64,000 bases of DNA. It comes from JABDKH01 sp963768565. Lineage in GTDB: Bacteria > Bacteroidota > Rhodothermia > Rhodothermales > JABDKH01. Shown here piece after piece: positions 18,959 through 27,924 of the stretch; position 1 is the stretch's first letter, and the number at the start of each line of letters is the position of its first letter. Position numbers and translations under genes: made by a program. Location of the stretch: positions 62,001-126,000 of the forward strand of contig CAVYIO010000023.1 of assembly GCA_963768565.1 (NCBI GenBank), read 5' to 3'. The notes below the pieces were generated by a model. It was given only the letters and a program-made list of their open reading frames with translations. It made no database searches and was not told the DNA's origin.

Positions 18959-19705
18959 ATGGCCGGCCACAATAAATGGTCTAAGATTAAGCGACAGAAG
19001 GCGGTAACCGACGCACGGAAATCGAAATCCTGGGCCCGGATCACCCGTGAGATTATGGTAGCCGCTCGCGAGGGTGGCGGGGACGCAGGCATGAACGCCC
19101 GGCTTGCGCTGGCCGTCGATCGCGGCAAAGCCGAGAACATGCCGAAGGACAACATCGAACGTGCGATCAAGCGTGGCACGGGCGAGATCGAAGGCGACGA
19201 CTACGTCGAGATTACCTACGAGGGTTACGGCCCCTACGGCGTCGCGGTCTTCGTCGACGCCCTGACCGACAACACGAACCGCACAGTTGCCGATTTGCGC
19301 AGCCTGTTCAGCAAAGCTGGCGGAAGCCTCGGCCAGTCCGGCAATGTCGCCTTCCTGTTTGACCGCAAGGGAATTATCGAGATCGAAGCCGAGGGACGCG
19401 ACGAACTGGAGCTGTTCGAACTGGTCGCGGAGGCCGGAGCCGAAGACCTGGCCAGGGATGACGATCTATTTGTCGTCACGACGAACGTAGAAGATTTTGG
19501 AGCCGTACAGTCCGCTCTCCACGCTGCGAATATTGAACCGGTCGAGGCCGGACTCCAGCGCATCGCGACCACCACCGTCTCTCTGGAACCCGATCAGGCA
19601 CGCAAGGTGGCTTCCATGCTGGAAAAGCTCGAAGACCACCAGGATGTGCAGGCCGTCTACTCCACACTCGAACTGGACGACGAAACGATCGCCGCTATTG
19701 CGTAA
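18959..19705 (+). CDS. yebC: YebC/PmpR/TACO1-family protein
   Basis: A 248-residue protein opening MAGHNKWSKIKRQKAVTD, the invariant start of YebC proteins, followed by ITREIMVAAREGGGD and NMPKDNIERAIKRGTGE. The three-domain arrangement, with the acidic surface and the late block VQAVYSTLELDDE, is complete. The open reading continues upstream to 18773, but the family start fixes the ATG at 18959. Members bind DNA as regulators or, as shown for TACO1-type proteins, help translation of polyproline stretches. ruvC starts 24 bases downstream, a neighbour pair conserved in many bacteria. Confidence 0.95.
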   Translation: MAGHNKWSKIKRQKAVTDARKSKSWARITREIMVAAREGGGDAGMNARLALAVDRGKAENMPKDNIERAIKRGTGEIEGDDYVEITYEGYGPYGVAVFVDALTDNTNRTVADLRSLFSKAGGSLGQSGNVAFLFDRKGIIEIEAEGRDELELFELVAEAGAEDLARDDDLFVVTTNVEDFGAVQSALHAANIEPVEAGLQRIATTTVSLEPDQARKVASMLEKLEDHQDVQAVYSTLELDDETIAAIA

Positions 19706-19729
19706 ACGCCAACCATACGGCCAGTACCG

Positions 19730-20272
19730 ATGATCATTCTTGGCATTGACCCCGGCTCACGGTACACAGGTTATGGCGTCGTCGAAGTAACGGAAGGCGG
19801 TGAGAAGGTGATCGAATATGGAGCCCTTCGACTGGACAGCACACCGGATCATCACCTCCGCCTAAAGAACATCTACGATCGCGTGACGGCGGTGATCGAG
19901 CGGTGCACGCCCGACGAATGTGCCGTAGAGATGCCGATCTACGGACGCAACCCGCAGTCCATGCTGAAACTGGGTCGCGCCCAGGCCTCAGCCATTCTGG
20001 CGGCACTGAACCGTCAGATTCCGGTTGCCCAGTACACGCCGAAGGAGGTCAAGAAGTCAGTCACGGGTAACGGCAACGCGAGCAAGCAGCAGGTCTGGTA
20101 CATGGTCCGGTCGATCCTGTCGATAACCGATGCAGCCGGGGAGATGGCCCTCGATGCCTCGGACGCACTGGCCGTCGGACTGTGTCATGCACATCGCGGG
20201 CAGGTCGGCGAGAAAGGCAAGCATGTCAACTGGGAGAGCTTCGTACGTGACAACCCTGAACGCGTCACATAG
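19730..20272 (+). CDS. ruvC: Holliday junction resolvase RuvC
   Basis: A 180-residue RuvC endonuclease of normal length. The acidic active site is visible: Asp7 in ILGIDPGSRYTGYG, Glu near 67 in CAVEMPIYGRNPQS, and the C-terminal aspartates in ALDASDALAVGLCHAH. The segment VKKSVTGNGNASKQQV matches the DNA-binding helix region. In some relatives the second motif is VEE; here it is VEM, still with the essential glutamate. The protein resolves four-way junctions together with RuvAB, which are not in this window. It follows yebC after 24 bases and converges on a small minus-strand gene. Confidence 0.95.
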   Translation: MIILGIDPGSRYTGYGVVEVTEGGEKVIEYGALRLDSTPDHHLRLKNIYDRVTAVIERCTPDECAVEMPIYGRNPQSMLKLGRAQASAILAALNRQIPVAQYTPKEVKKSVTGNGNASKQQVWYMVRSILSITDAAGEMALDASDALAVGLCHAHRGQVGEKGKHVNWESFVRDNPERVT

Positions 20273-20292
20273 CGTTGCCGGGCCACCGCCGG

Positions 20293-20574
20293 CTAGTCGT
20301 AGAAGAACCCGCGTTCTTCGTCCCTGACCTTGACAACCTCGCTCGCCTCGTCCATCTCAATCGTGCCCTTGCTCATCGTGAAAATGAAATGCGCGATCTT
20401 GCGGTCTTTCTGCGGCGCCTGATTCAACTCAGGGTGAGCCTGCTCAATGAGGTCGATGAGAATGCGGATGTACGGGTAGCGTCCCTCGATCGTCTCGATC
20501 AAACCGATCGATTGGGCAAATAGCTCGCAATTGCGTCCGATCTGCCGGTCGATGATTTTGGTGGAGTTCGTCAT
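20293..20574 (-). CDS. Conserved-looking hypothetical protein, 93 residues
   Basis: Starting from the ATG at 20574 the product is a soluble, helical 93-residue protein with the segments IGRNCELFAQSIGLIETIEG, IRILIDLIEQAHPEL and KIAHFIFTMSKG. The spacing of GRN, the first IE, a Pro-containing turn and the MS segment recalls the Bacteroidota DUF4290 family, but the match is too weak to assign. Its stop faces the ruvC stop 20 bases away. Codon use looks normal for the window. It shares a divergent promoter region with the next small gene. Confidence 0.5.
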   Translation of the reverse strand: MTNSTKIIDRQIGRNCELFAQSIGLIETIEGRYPYIRILIDLIEQAHPELNQAPQKDRKIAHFIFTMSKGTIEMDEASEVVKVRDEERGFFYD

Positions 20575-20787
20575 CAGATAGGGCGCTGGGGTGAAGTCCG
20601 CCGGTATGGTGAGGTGAGTCCGGTTGAGTTGCCATCGCTGGGATACGACCAACCCGAAACTATTATACCCAACAGATCGGAACCATCACAAGTTCTGAAG
20701 GCGAAAAGATCAAACTGCGGACCGGGCATTTGTCGAAAAACCGTGATCATGGAACCCGGACTGACGTTGGTGCTATATTCGTGCACC

Positions 20788-21075
20788 ATGTTGAACGGCT
20801 CAGATCATAACAATAACAGCCCGTACAGGCTCGAATTGCTTCCGGCGATTCCGGCGTTTCATCGTCGCGCACGCATCGGAAAGTGTCTCGACGAGGGCCA
20901 GTTGGTCTACTACGGACCTTCCCCGGTTTACTATGGCATCGGGGAGGTCAAACGTGTCGTGGGTCCTTTCGTGGCGGTCGACTTCCGGGGGACCGGCCAA
21001 TTCGGCGTGCACGAGGATGTGCTGGAAAAGCAGTACGTCATTCCCATCCCGCCGGCCACGATGTCACTTCTCTGA
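20788..21075 (+). CDS. Hypothetical protein, 95 residues
   Basis: I start at the ATG at 20788; an in-frame ATG lies further upstream, but the intervening residues look non-coding. The product reads as a small beta-rich domain: GQLVYYGPSPVYYGIGEVKR, then GPFVAVDFRGTGQFGVHEDV and YVIPIP. The pattern of short strands with a conserved GxGEVxxVxGPFVAVDF core is reminiscent of small SH3-like or KOW folds, but no family is recognised. It is divergent from the preceding hypothetical gene and followed by a 181-base gap before tig. Confidence 0.45.
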   Translation: MLNGSDHNNNSPYRLELLPAIPAFHRRARIGKCLDEGQLVYYGPSPVYYGIGEVKRVVGPFVAVDFRGTGQFGVHEDVLEKQYVIPIPPATMSLL

Positions 21076-21256
21076 CCCGCGTCATCCTCCGTCCCGGACC
21101 GATCGGATTAGAGCCATTCTGCGTCTCAGCAATGTGAAATCAGGATGCAGTATGACACCTTTTCGGTGTTGACAAGTCTCACAGTGCTTCCGCAAACCAC
21201 GCAGGCCCAGCAGCGGTACCCGCTGGTGACTCGCCCGCCAGAGACCTTCGAATAGC

Positions 21257-22576
21257 ATGCAGACCTCCATCAAGCAGGTTACGCCCGTCGAGTACGACCT
21301 GGAGATCAATGCCGGACCCGAAGACCTGGCCGAGGATTTCCAGGCCGAGCTTCGCAACCAGCGCACCCGAACCAACCTCAAAGGATTCCGCAGAGGGAAG
21401 GTCCCGACGTCGCTCGTGAAGAAGCTCTACGGCAAGGCCATCGCGTACGGCCTGGCGGAGCGCTCCATCCAGCAGACATACGAGTCGGAAGTCATGCAAC
21501 CCGGTGAGCACAAGGTGCTTGGCCAGCCAAAGATCACGACTCTGGAATATGAGATGGACGGCGATCTGCACGCCGTGATACGGTTTGGCGTTCGGCCCGA
21601 GTTTGAAGTCGTATATCCCAAACGAGTATCGGTGTCGAAGCTCTCGCACCAGGTTGCAGATGACGAAGTGGATCACGACATAGAACATCTTCGGGACTCT
21701 GAGGCCGACCTCGTCCCGGTGGATGACAAAGTCGGCGACGACGACTTCGTTCTTGTTGATCTCCAAAAGCTCGACCCGGAGACACGTACACCGCTCATCG
21801 GAGAGAAGAGGGAAGACGTTACGTTCTATCTGGGAGATCAGCGCCTCCGGGAGGAGTTTCGGAAGCCCTTGCTGGGTGCGGCGCCGGGAGGAACTGTCAG
21901 GATCACGATTCCTGATGATGAGGGCGGTGATCCAGTTGCCTACGAATTGACGGTCAAGGAAATCAAGCGGAAGGACCTTCCTGAACTGGACGACGAGTTT
22001 GTCAAGACCGCCACAAAAGGGCAGGCCGAAACGGTCGATCAACTTCGCGAGCAGGTAACCAAACGTCTGCAAAACAGCTGGGACCAGCAGTCAAAGGAGC
22101 TTCTCGAAACGAAGGTGGTCGAGACCATCGTCGAGGCCAATCTGATTGACGTGCCCGAATCCGTCATCGAGATGTATCTGGATTCATTCGTAGAGGAGGT
22201 CCGGAAGAACAGCGGCGACTCCCTTCCCGAGGGCTTCGATGAGGACGCTTTCCGGGAATCACGAAAGGACGAAGCCATTTATCAGGCTCGATGGATGCTC
22301 ATCAAGGACAAGATCGTTGGTGACGAAGATCTTGCCGTTGCGGATGAGGATCGAGAAAAGTTCTTCGAAAAGTCAGCGGCGGGTGGGGAGATCAGCACCG
22401 ATCTGCTTCGCCAGTACTACGGTTCGATCGATGGTCTCATGGAGCAGCTGGACCAGCGGCTGATGACGGAGAAAGTCATTGACTTCCTGTTGAGCAAGTT
22501 CAAAGTTGTGGAAAAGGACCGAAAGGCATTCGAGAAAGAGATCGAGAAAGCTGCGAAGAAGAACAAAAAGAAGTAA
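21257..22576 (+). CDS. tig: Trigger factor
   Basis: Ribosome-associated chaperone and peptidyl-prolyl isomerase, 439 residues. The ribosome-docking loop is NLKGFRRGKVPTSLV near residue 45. The central FKBP-like domain is strongly diverged and acidic (about residues 150-245), as usual in Bacteroidota. The C-terminal helical arms include FVKTATKGQAETVDQLREQV, and the tail is lysine-rich (AAKKNKKK). clpP follows 75 bases later, matching the widespread tig-clpP arrangement in which clpX often comes next; here clpX is absent and a tRNA follows instead. Confidence 0.93.
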   Translation: MQTSIKQVTPVEYDLEINAGPEDLAEDFQAELRNQRTRTNLKGFRRGKVPTSLVKKLYGKAIAYGLAERSIQQTYESEVMQPGEHKVLGQPKITTLEYEMDGDLHAVIRFGVRPEFEVVYPKRVSVSKLSHQVADDEVDHDIEHLRDSEADLVPVDDKVGDDDFVLVDLQKLDPETRTPLIGEKREDVTFYLGDQRLREEFRKPLLGAAPGGTVRITIPDDEGGDPVAYELTVKEIKRKDLPELDDEFVKTATKGQAETVDQLREQVTKRLQNSWDQQSKELLETKVVETIVEANLIDVPESVIEMYLDSFVEEVRKNSGDSLPEGFDEDAFRESRKDEAIYQARWMLIKDKIVGDEDLAVADEDREKFFEKSAAGGEISTDLLRQYYGSIDGLMEQLDQRLMTEKVIDFLLSKFKVVEKDRKAFEKEIEKAAKKNKKK

Positions 22577-22651
22577 CATTGCAACAGACGCCCGAACGGT
22601 TTGCATCGCTTCCGCAACCGGTTTCCCAGACACCTAATCCCACAGTGTCCC

Positions 22652-23344
22652 ATGGTAGATGATTTTGTAAAGTTCACGAAAAGCCTGACATCGATACCGT
22701 CCGAGATTTACAGCGGACCGTTTCAGGATGCTCCGATGTCAGCGCTCGTCCCGATGGTGGTCGAGCAAACGACGCGCGGTGAGCGTGCCTACGACATCTT
22801 CAGTCGCTTGCTGAAGGAGCGTATCGTCATGCTGGGTACTCCGGTGAATGACCAGATTGCGAATTTGATGGTGGCGCAGCTGTTGTATCTGGCAAGTGAG
22901 GATCCCGAGCGAGATATCAACCTGTATATCAATTCGCCCGGTGGCGGCGTGTATGCGGGGCTGGCGATCTACGACACGATGCAATACGTTTCATGCCCGA
23001 TTGCGACTATCTGTGTTGGCCTGGCCGCGTCCATGGGCGCGGTATTGCTTGCCGCCGGTGAAACGGGAAAACGTGCCGGCCTTCCCAACTCCAGGGTGAT
23101 GATCCATCAGCCCATGGGCGGGGCGCAGGGACAGGCATCCGACATACAGATTCAGGCGGCGGAGATTCTGAAGACGAAGCACCGTCTGCATGAGATTCTC
23201 GCGAAGCATTCGGGTCGTCCGATCGAAGACATCGAGCGCGATTCGGATCGCGACTACTGGATGAGTTCGGAAGAGGCAAAGGACTACGGCCTGATCGACA
23301 ATGTGCTTGTGAAGGCGGCACTTCCGAAGAAGAAGGAGGATTAG
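22652..23344 (+). CDS. clpP: ATP-dependent Clp protease proteolytic subunit
   Basis: A 230-residue ClpP serine protease. The nucleophile is in GLAASMGAVLLAAG (Ser near residue 128), the histidine in RVMIHQPMGGAQGQ, and the aspartate in DRDYWMSSEEAKDYGLID. INSPGGGVYAGLAIYDTMQ is the substrate-binding segment. I use the ATG at 22652; a longer in-frame reading upstream has no family support. The N-terminal extension before VPMVVEQT is about 30 residues, a little longer than in enterobacterial enzymes. Ends at a strong terminator. Partner ATPases ClpX or ClpA are not encoded nearby. Confidence 0.95.
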   Translation: MVDDFVKFTKSLTSIPSEIYSGPFQDAPMSALVPMVVEQTTRGERAYDIFSRLLKERIVMLGTPVNDQIANLMVAQLLYLASEDPERDINLYINSPGGGVYAGLAIYDTMQYVSCPIATICVGLAASMGAVLLAAGETGKRAGLPNSRVMIHQPMGGAQGQASDIQIQAAEILKTKHRLHEILAKHSGRPIEDIERDSDRDYWMSSEEAKDYGLIDNVLVKAALPKKKED

Positions 23345-23363
23345 TCTGGTCGCCGAATGTGTG

Positions 23364-23397
23364 AAAAAGGGCGTCCCGCATGGGCGCCCTTTTCTTT
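23364..23397 (+). terminator. Intrinsic terminator after clpP
   Basis: Hairpin arms AAAAGGGCG (23365-23373) and CGCCCTTTT (23385-23393) with an 11-base loop and a trailing CTTTT. It lies 20 bases after the clpP stop. Confidence 0.85.
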
Positions 23398-23456
23398 TGC
23401 GGGTAACTCAGACGGGGACGTGCCGGTGTGCCATGGGCCGGCCGATACGGCGGGTC

Positions 23457-23494
23457 GAAAAGGAAACGCCCGGCCGGGAAGATCCCGGTCGAGC
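23457..23494 (-). terminator. Intrinsic terminator of tRNA-Glu
   Basis: Twelve-base arms at 23468-23479 and 23483-23494, paired with one mismatch around a three-base loop. On the minus strand the stem is followed by GTTTCCTTTT. It lies directly downstream of the tRNA gene. Confidence 0.75.
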
Positions 23495-23498
23495 GTCA

Positions 23499-23574
23499 TG
23501 GTACCGCGTACGGGATTTGAACCCGTGTTACCGCCGTGAGAGGGCGGCGTCCTGGACCCCTAGACGAACGCGGC
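23499..23574 (-). tRNA. tRNA-Glu (anticodon CTC)
   Basis: On the minus strand the cloverleaf has acceptor arm GCCGCGT paired with ACGCGGT, anticodon stem CCGCC/GGCGG around the loop CTCTCAC, and a T-loop GGTTCAAATCC. The anticodon is CTC, so it reads GAG. The discriminator base is A and the next three bases are CCA, so the 3' end appears genome-encoded. The tRNA body is 73 bases before CCA. Confidence 0.92.
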
Positions 23575-23620
23575 GAGGCCAGTGCGTATCAATGACTTGG
23601 GCTTCCGGTAGGTTCCTCGT

Positions 23621-24091
23621 TCATGAACCCGAGCGCGGCGCAAGTACCATCTTCACATGCGGTATACCCGCTTCCATGAAAGTTTCACCTTCCGGGACAA
23701 AATCGAAACTCCGGTAAAGGTCCTCCAGATAGGTCTGCGCGTGGACCACCTGCTCTGTAAATCCGGCGCGCCGGGCGTCCTCCATGGTCTGTCGGATCAA
23801 TTCCCGACCATATGCTCGACCCCTGTGCGCAGGCAGGATCGCGAATCGTTCAAGCTTTGCCACAACCCGTTCGTTATGGGATGAGGTACGCCAGCGCGCC
23901 ACCCCGATCGCCGCGGACTCCAGCCACGCCAGAAGGTGCCGGCTTACCTCGTCATATTCGTCCCACTCCTCCTCCGGCGGGCACTCCTGCTCGATAATGA
24001 AGACCGTGGTCCGAATCTGCCGTGCGATCTCCCATTCGTGGTCGGATTGCACGGGCCGAACGATCAGCCTGGATGTGGAAGTACGATTCAC
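23621..24091 (-). CDS. GNAT family N-acetyltransferase
   Basis: A 156-residue single-domain GNAT enzyme. The acetyl-CoA pyrophosphate loop is in PAHRGRAYGRELIRQTMEDA (R-x-x-A-x-G type), preceded by the strand AKLERFAIL and followed by VVHAQTYLEDLYRSFDFVPE. The ending EAGIPHVKMVL is typical of the ElaA/YjcF-like subgroup, in which the peptide around EAGIPH closes the active site. It starts with GTG at 24091. Substrate unknown. It sits alone between tRNA-Glu and the divergently transcribed TonB receptor. Confidence 0.85.
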   Translation of the reverse strand: MNRTSTSRLIVRPVQSDHEWEIARQIRTTVFIIEQECPPEEEWDEYDEVSRHLLAWLESAAIGVARWRTSSHNERVVAKLERFAILPAHRGRAYGRELIRQTMEDARRAGFTEQVVHAQTYLEDLYRSFDFVPEGETFMEAGIPHVKMVLAPRSGS

Positions 24092-24162
24092 GGTGCAAGT
24101 CGATGTTTGTTGAAACGTAACGAAGTCGACGCAAATCTGTAGACGCCAGCCTCAACTTTATG

Positions 24163-24175
24163 TAGATTCAGTCTA
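24163..24175 (+). promoter_or_regulatory. Possible operator upstream of the TonB receptor
   Basis: An interrupted palindrome TAGATTCAGTCTA lies 30 bases before the start of the receptor gene in an AT-rich stretch that stands out from its surroundings. Metal-dependent repressors of the Fur or DtxR type often bind sites of this size before iron receptors. The arms are only four bases exact, so this is a weak suggestion. Confidence 0.25.
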
Positions 24176-24204
24176 AATAAGAATGATAAAAGGCTTCTCA
24201 GGAC

Positions 24205-26682
24205 GTGAAAACCCGCATTGCGTTCGCATCTGTCGGCTTCGCAGCCGCCTTCTTCGCATTGCTTGACGCCCATCCCTGCCGGGCCCAGACGGGCACGATC
24301 GAGGGCAGCGTGATCGATGCTGCCTCCCACGCACCGCTGGCCAGCGCAAATGTTACGGTAGTCGGGACGCAGGCCGGCGGTTCGTCCGCGATCAACGGCC
24401 GATATAGCATTCTCGGAGTACCCGCGGGAGAATACACGGTTGGCGCGTCGATGCTTGGATACCGCGACGTCCAGCTTACGGTAACAGTCCACGAAGGACA
24501 GGTCGCGCGTCTCGATTTCCTGCTCAATTCGCACTGGCTCGAGATTCCCGAGATCGTTGTGGAGCGGGTGATGCTCACCGGCGGACTGAAAGGAATTGAG
24601 TCACTTCCAGGGTCGGCGCACTTCATCTCGCCCATGGAACTGGAGCGCTTCGACTATGGCGATGTCGGCCGCGTGCTTCGTCGGGTTCCCGGCGTCAACA
24701 TCCAGGAGGAAGACGGCTACGGTCTTCGCCCCAACATAGGGCTTCGAGGTTCCGGCTCGGAGCGCAGCTCGAAGATCACCGTCATGGAAGACGGCGTCCT
24801 GATCGCTCCCGCTCCTTACGCTGCTCCGGCCGCATACTACTTTCCGACGGTTGGCAGAATGCAGGCGGTCGAAGTCCGGAAGGGCTCGAGCCAGATCAAG
24901 TACGGGCCGTACACGACGGGAGGAGCGCTGAACCTGGTATCGACCCAGATACCGTCTCAACTTTCAGGTCGATTCGACCTTCTGGCAGGTGGAGACGACA
25001 GCCACGTCGTGCGAGCAAACATCGGCACATCCTCCAAGCACGCAGGCTTTCTCCTCGAGACGTACCAGAGTGGCACCGACGGCTTCAAGCAGATCGACGG
25101 CGGCGGCAACAGCGGATTTGAGAAGCGCGACTACCTTGGGAAGATCCGTTTGTCGACCGATTCAAATGCCCGGGTCTATCAGGAGGTTACGGTAAAACTG
25201 GGGCGGGCCACTGAATCGTCGGACGAGACGTATCTCGGGTTGACCGACGCAGATTTTGCGGTGTCGCCGAGTCGTCGATACGCGGCGTCACAGGCGGACC
25301 GGATGTCAACGGAACAGTCACAGGTTGTTGCGCGACACGTTATCAGAGCCTCTGCGGCCGTTGATGTGACAACCACATTGTATCGAACGGATTTCTCACG
25401 CAACTGGTACAAATTGGATGCGGTCAGATCAGTCGACGGTGCGGCGGCGGTTCGCATCGGCGACGTCCTGACGAATCCGTCTTACTACATCGACGAAATC
25501 GACATACTCCAGGGTTCGACCAGCGAGAACGACGACGCCCTCGTAGTCAAGGCGAACAATCGATCCTACTACGCCCGCGGCGTGCAATCGATCGTCGGCG
25601 TTAGTCTCGCGACGCGTCGAACCCGACATGAGTTTGAGCTGGGGATCAGGGTCCACGAGGACGAGATCGATCGATTCCAGTGGAACGATCAATACCGGAT
25701 GGCCGACGGGATCATGGTACAGACACTCGAAGGCATTCCCGGAAGTGAGAGCAACAGGGTGGAGCGGGCACGCGCGACGTCGGGATTTCTCCAGTACCGC
25801 CTGGTCTACGGCCGACTGACGTTTGTCCCCGGGATCCGCTACGAGCATGTGTCGCTCCGACGACTTGACTACGGACGTGATGACGTGATGCGCACGGGGA
25901 TTGATCTTTCCAGACGCGCGAATTCAGTCGACTCATGGATTCCCGGCGTCGGTCTGGATGTTGATATCGCTGGCGGCCTTCACGCTTTTGCGGGGGTGCA
26001 CCGTGGATTTGCGCCACCGGATTCCAGAGACGGCACTCGACCTGAATCAAGTCTGAACTATGAGCTGGGCGGCCGACTCCTGAAGGGCATGCTGCAGGCC
26101 GAGGCCGTGCTGTTCTACACGGACTACAGTAATCTCCTCGGGGCTGATCTCGCGGCCAGCGGCGGTGACGGTACGACCAATCAGTTCAATGGCGGAGCCG
26201 TCGACGTTCATGGATGGGAATTGTCAGCGGCCTACGATCTCGGGATGCGATCGCGTCGCGGTTATTCCTTCCCGATTCGTGCGAACTATACATTTACGTC
26301 GGCGCAATTCCAGAACAGCTTCGAAAGCGATTTCGAGCCGTGGGCGACCGTACGTGCGGGCGATGATCTGCCTTACGTGCCACGTCATCAGTTCGGCGCG
26401 TCGTTCGGCCTGGAGACCCGTCGATTCAGTATCGATCTCTCGGGGACGTACATGGGCAAGATGCGGACGAATGCGGCGCAGGGGGAGTATATCGGCGGCC
26501 AGTCGACGGATGCTCATCTGACGATGGATGTCGCTGCGAGCTACAGTGTCAGCCGTCGCGTTCGGCTGGTGGGACGTGTACTCAATCTGACGGACGTCGA
26601 GTATGTTGCAGCACGGCGGCCCGCAGGCATACGTCCGGGTCTACCTCGCCGCCTCGCAATCGGCATTAAAACCAGCCTCTAG
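24205..26682 (+). CDS. TonB-dependent receptor, FecA-like
   Basis: An 825-residue outer-membrane receptor beginning at GTG 24205. A signal peptide covers about residues 1-28 (cleavage near HPCRAQ). A carboxypeptidase-regulatory-like beta domain follows (GTIEGSVIDAASHAPLASAN to about 110), then the plug (RRVPGVNIQEEDGYG, NIGLRGSGSERSSKITVMED, VEVRKGSSQIKYGPYTTGGA), then a 22-strand barrel to the terminal IGIKTSL. The plug wording is that of FecA-type siderophore/iron-citrate receptors of Bacteroidota. It is monocistronic; no anti-sigma/ECF pair accompanies it. Import of a ferric chelate is the likely role, from family and from the possible operator upstream. Confidence 0.93.
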   Translation: MKTRIAFASVGFAAAFFALLDAHPCRAQTGTIEGSVIDAASHAPLASANVTVVGTQAGGSSAINGRYSILGVPAGEYTVGASMLGYRDVQLTVTVHEGQVARLDFLLNSHWLEIPEIVVERVMLTGGLKGIESLPGSAHFISPMELERFDYGDVGRVLRRVPGVNIQEEDGYGLRPNIGLRGSGSERSSKITVMEDGVLIAPAPYAAPAAYYFPTVGRMQAVEVRKGSSQIKYGPYTTGGALNLVSTQIPSQLSGRFDLLAGGDDSHVVRANIGTSSKHAGFLLETYQSGTDGFKQIDGGGNSGFEKRDYLGKIRLSTDSNARVYQEVTVKLGRATESSDETYLGLTDADFAVSPSRRYAASQADRMSTEQSQVVARHVIRASAAVDVTTTLYRTDFSRNWYKLDAVRSVDGAAAVRIGDVLTNPSYYIDEIDILQGSTSENDDALVVKANNRSYYARGVQSIVGVSLATRRTRHEFELGIRVHEDEIDRFQWNDQYRMADGIMVQTLEGIPGSESNRVERARATSGFLQYRLVYGRLTFVPGIRYEHVSLRRLDYGRDDVMRTGIDLSRRANSVDSWIPGVGLDVDIAGGLHAFAGVHRGFAPPDSRDGTRPESSLNYELGGRLLKGMLQAEAVLFYTDYSNLLGADLAASGGDGTTNQFNGGAVDVHGWELSAAYDLGMRSRRGYSFPIRANYTFTSAQFQNSFESDFEPWATVRAGDDLPYVPRHQFGASFGLETRRFSIDLSGTYMGKMRTNAAQGEYIGGQSTDAHLTMDVAASYSVSRRVRLVGRVLNLTDVEYVAARRPAGIRPGLPRRLAIGIKTSL

Positions 26683-26756
26683 TCGGCAGGACTGCCCCGC
26701 GGAACGAGCCGATATCCGCGCAGTAGCAACGGTAGGTTCTCCGGGACTTGAATACT

Positions 26757-27914
26757 ATGGATCTGATCTACCTCGACTATAACGCCACTACGCCGGTTGA
26801 TCCCGCGGTCGTCGATCGTATGACGCCCTTCTTTGATCGGCACTACGGAAACCCGTCAAGCAAGGGGCACGCATACGGGTGGGCGGCAGATGAGGCCGTC
26901 GAGGTCGCCCGGGAGGAGTTAGCTGAGTTGATCGGTGCCGATCCCGAGCGTATCACGTTTACGTCGGGTGCCACCGAATCGCTCAACACCGTGATCAAGG
27001 GCGTTGTCGAGCCGTCGTCCCGGGGGCAGAGGCACATCGTCACGACCGTCGCCGAGCACAGCGCCGTTGTCGAATCATGTCGGTCGCTGGAACGGGATGG
27101 AGTCCGCGTAACGTATCTACCCGTCGACGCCAATGGGCTCGTGAGCCGCAAGGATGTCGAGAATGCGATGTCGGAGGACACGGTACTCGTTGCGGTGATG
27201 TGGGCGAACAACGAGATCGGCTCAATTCATCCGATTGAAGAGATCGCGAGGGCCGTACGCGAACGAGGTATCCTCTTTCTCACGGACGCGACCCAGGCGG
27301 TCGGGAAGGTCCCCGTCTCGGTCGATAGCGTGGACCTTTTGACGTGCAGCGCGCACAAGTTCTACGGACCCAAAGGCGTGGGTGCATTGTGGACGAGGCC
27401 GGGCGTACGAGTGCGGCCGCTACTCCATGGCGGCAGTCAGGAGGACGGTCTGCGCTCCGGTACACTCAACGTACCAGGTATTGTCGGCATCGGCGCGGCG
27501 GCGTCTGTTGCCAGGAACAGGCTTGAGGTCGACGCCGCGAGACACCGGATCCAGCGCGACCGGCTGGAGAATGAACTGCAATCAGCGATTGACGGCCTGC
27601 GTGTTAATGCGTCAGGCGAAGACCGACTTCCACAGACATCAAGTCTGACATTCCCGGGAGTCCGTGCAGCCAACCTGCTCACAGAACTCCGCGGGCTCGC
27701 GTTGTCTGCGGGCAGTGCGTGCGCAAGTGGAACCGGAAAGCCGAGCAGGGTCTTGAAGGCGATTGGTCTCTCGGACTCCGATGCCCTTGCGACCATTCGC
27801 TTCAGTCTTGGCCGGTTCACGACCGACGAGCAACTCGATACGGCGATCACAATGGTCGTGGAAGCGTACCGGAAGGTCCGCACGACCGCTCCTTCGCCCG
27901 TTGCGCAACCCTGA
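26757..27914 (+). CDS. Cysteine desulfurase, NifS/IscS family
   Basis: A 385-residue PLP enzyme. Hallmarks are the start YLDYNATTPVDPAV, TSGATESLN (PLP phosphate), AEHSAVVESC, the Schiff-base lysine in SAHKFYGPKGVG, and the active cysteine in LSAGSACASGTGKPSRVL. I take the ATG at 26757 because the upstream TTG only adds three residues. It mobilises sulfur from cysteine for Fe-S clusters or tRNA thiolation. The next gene, a DUF2480 protein, starts 10 bases after its stop, so the two form an operon; no IscU/NifU scaffold is adjacent. Confidence 0.93.
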   Translation: MDLIYLDYNATTPVDPAVVDRMTPFFDRHYGNPSSKGHAYGWAADEAVEVAREELAELIGADPERITFTSGATESLNTVIKGVVEPSSRGQRHIVTTVAEHSAVVESCRSLERDGVRVTYLPVDANGLVSRKDVENAMSEDTVLVAVMWANNEIGSIHPIEEIARAVRERGILFLTDATQAVGKVPVSVDSVDLLTCSAHKFYGPKGVGALWTRPGVRVRPLLHGGSQEDGLRSGTLNVPGIVGIGAAASVARNRLEVDAARHRIQRDRLENELQSAIDGLRVNASGEDRLPQTSSLTFPGVRAANLLTELRGLALSAGSACASGTGKPSRVLKAIGLSDSDALATIRFSLGRFTTDEQLDTAITMVVEAYRKVRTTAPSPVAQP

Positions 27915-27924
27915 CCCGACCGAT

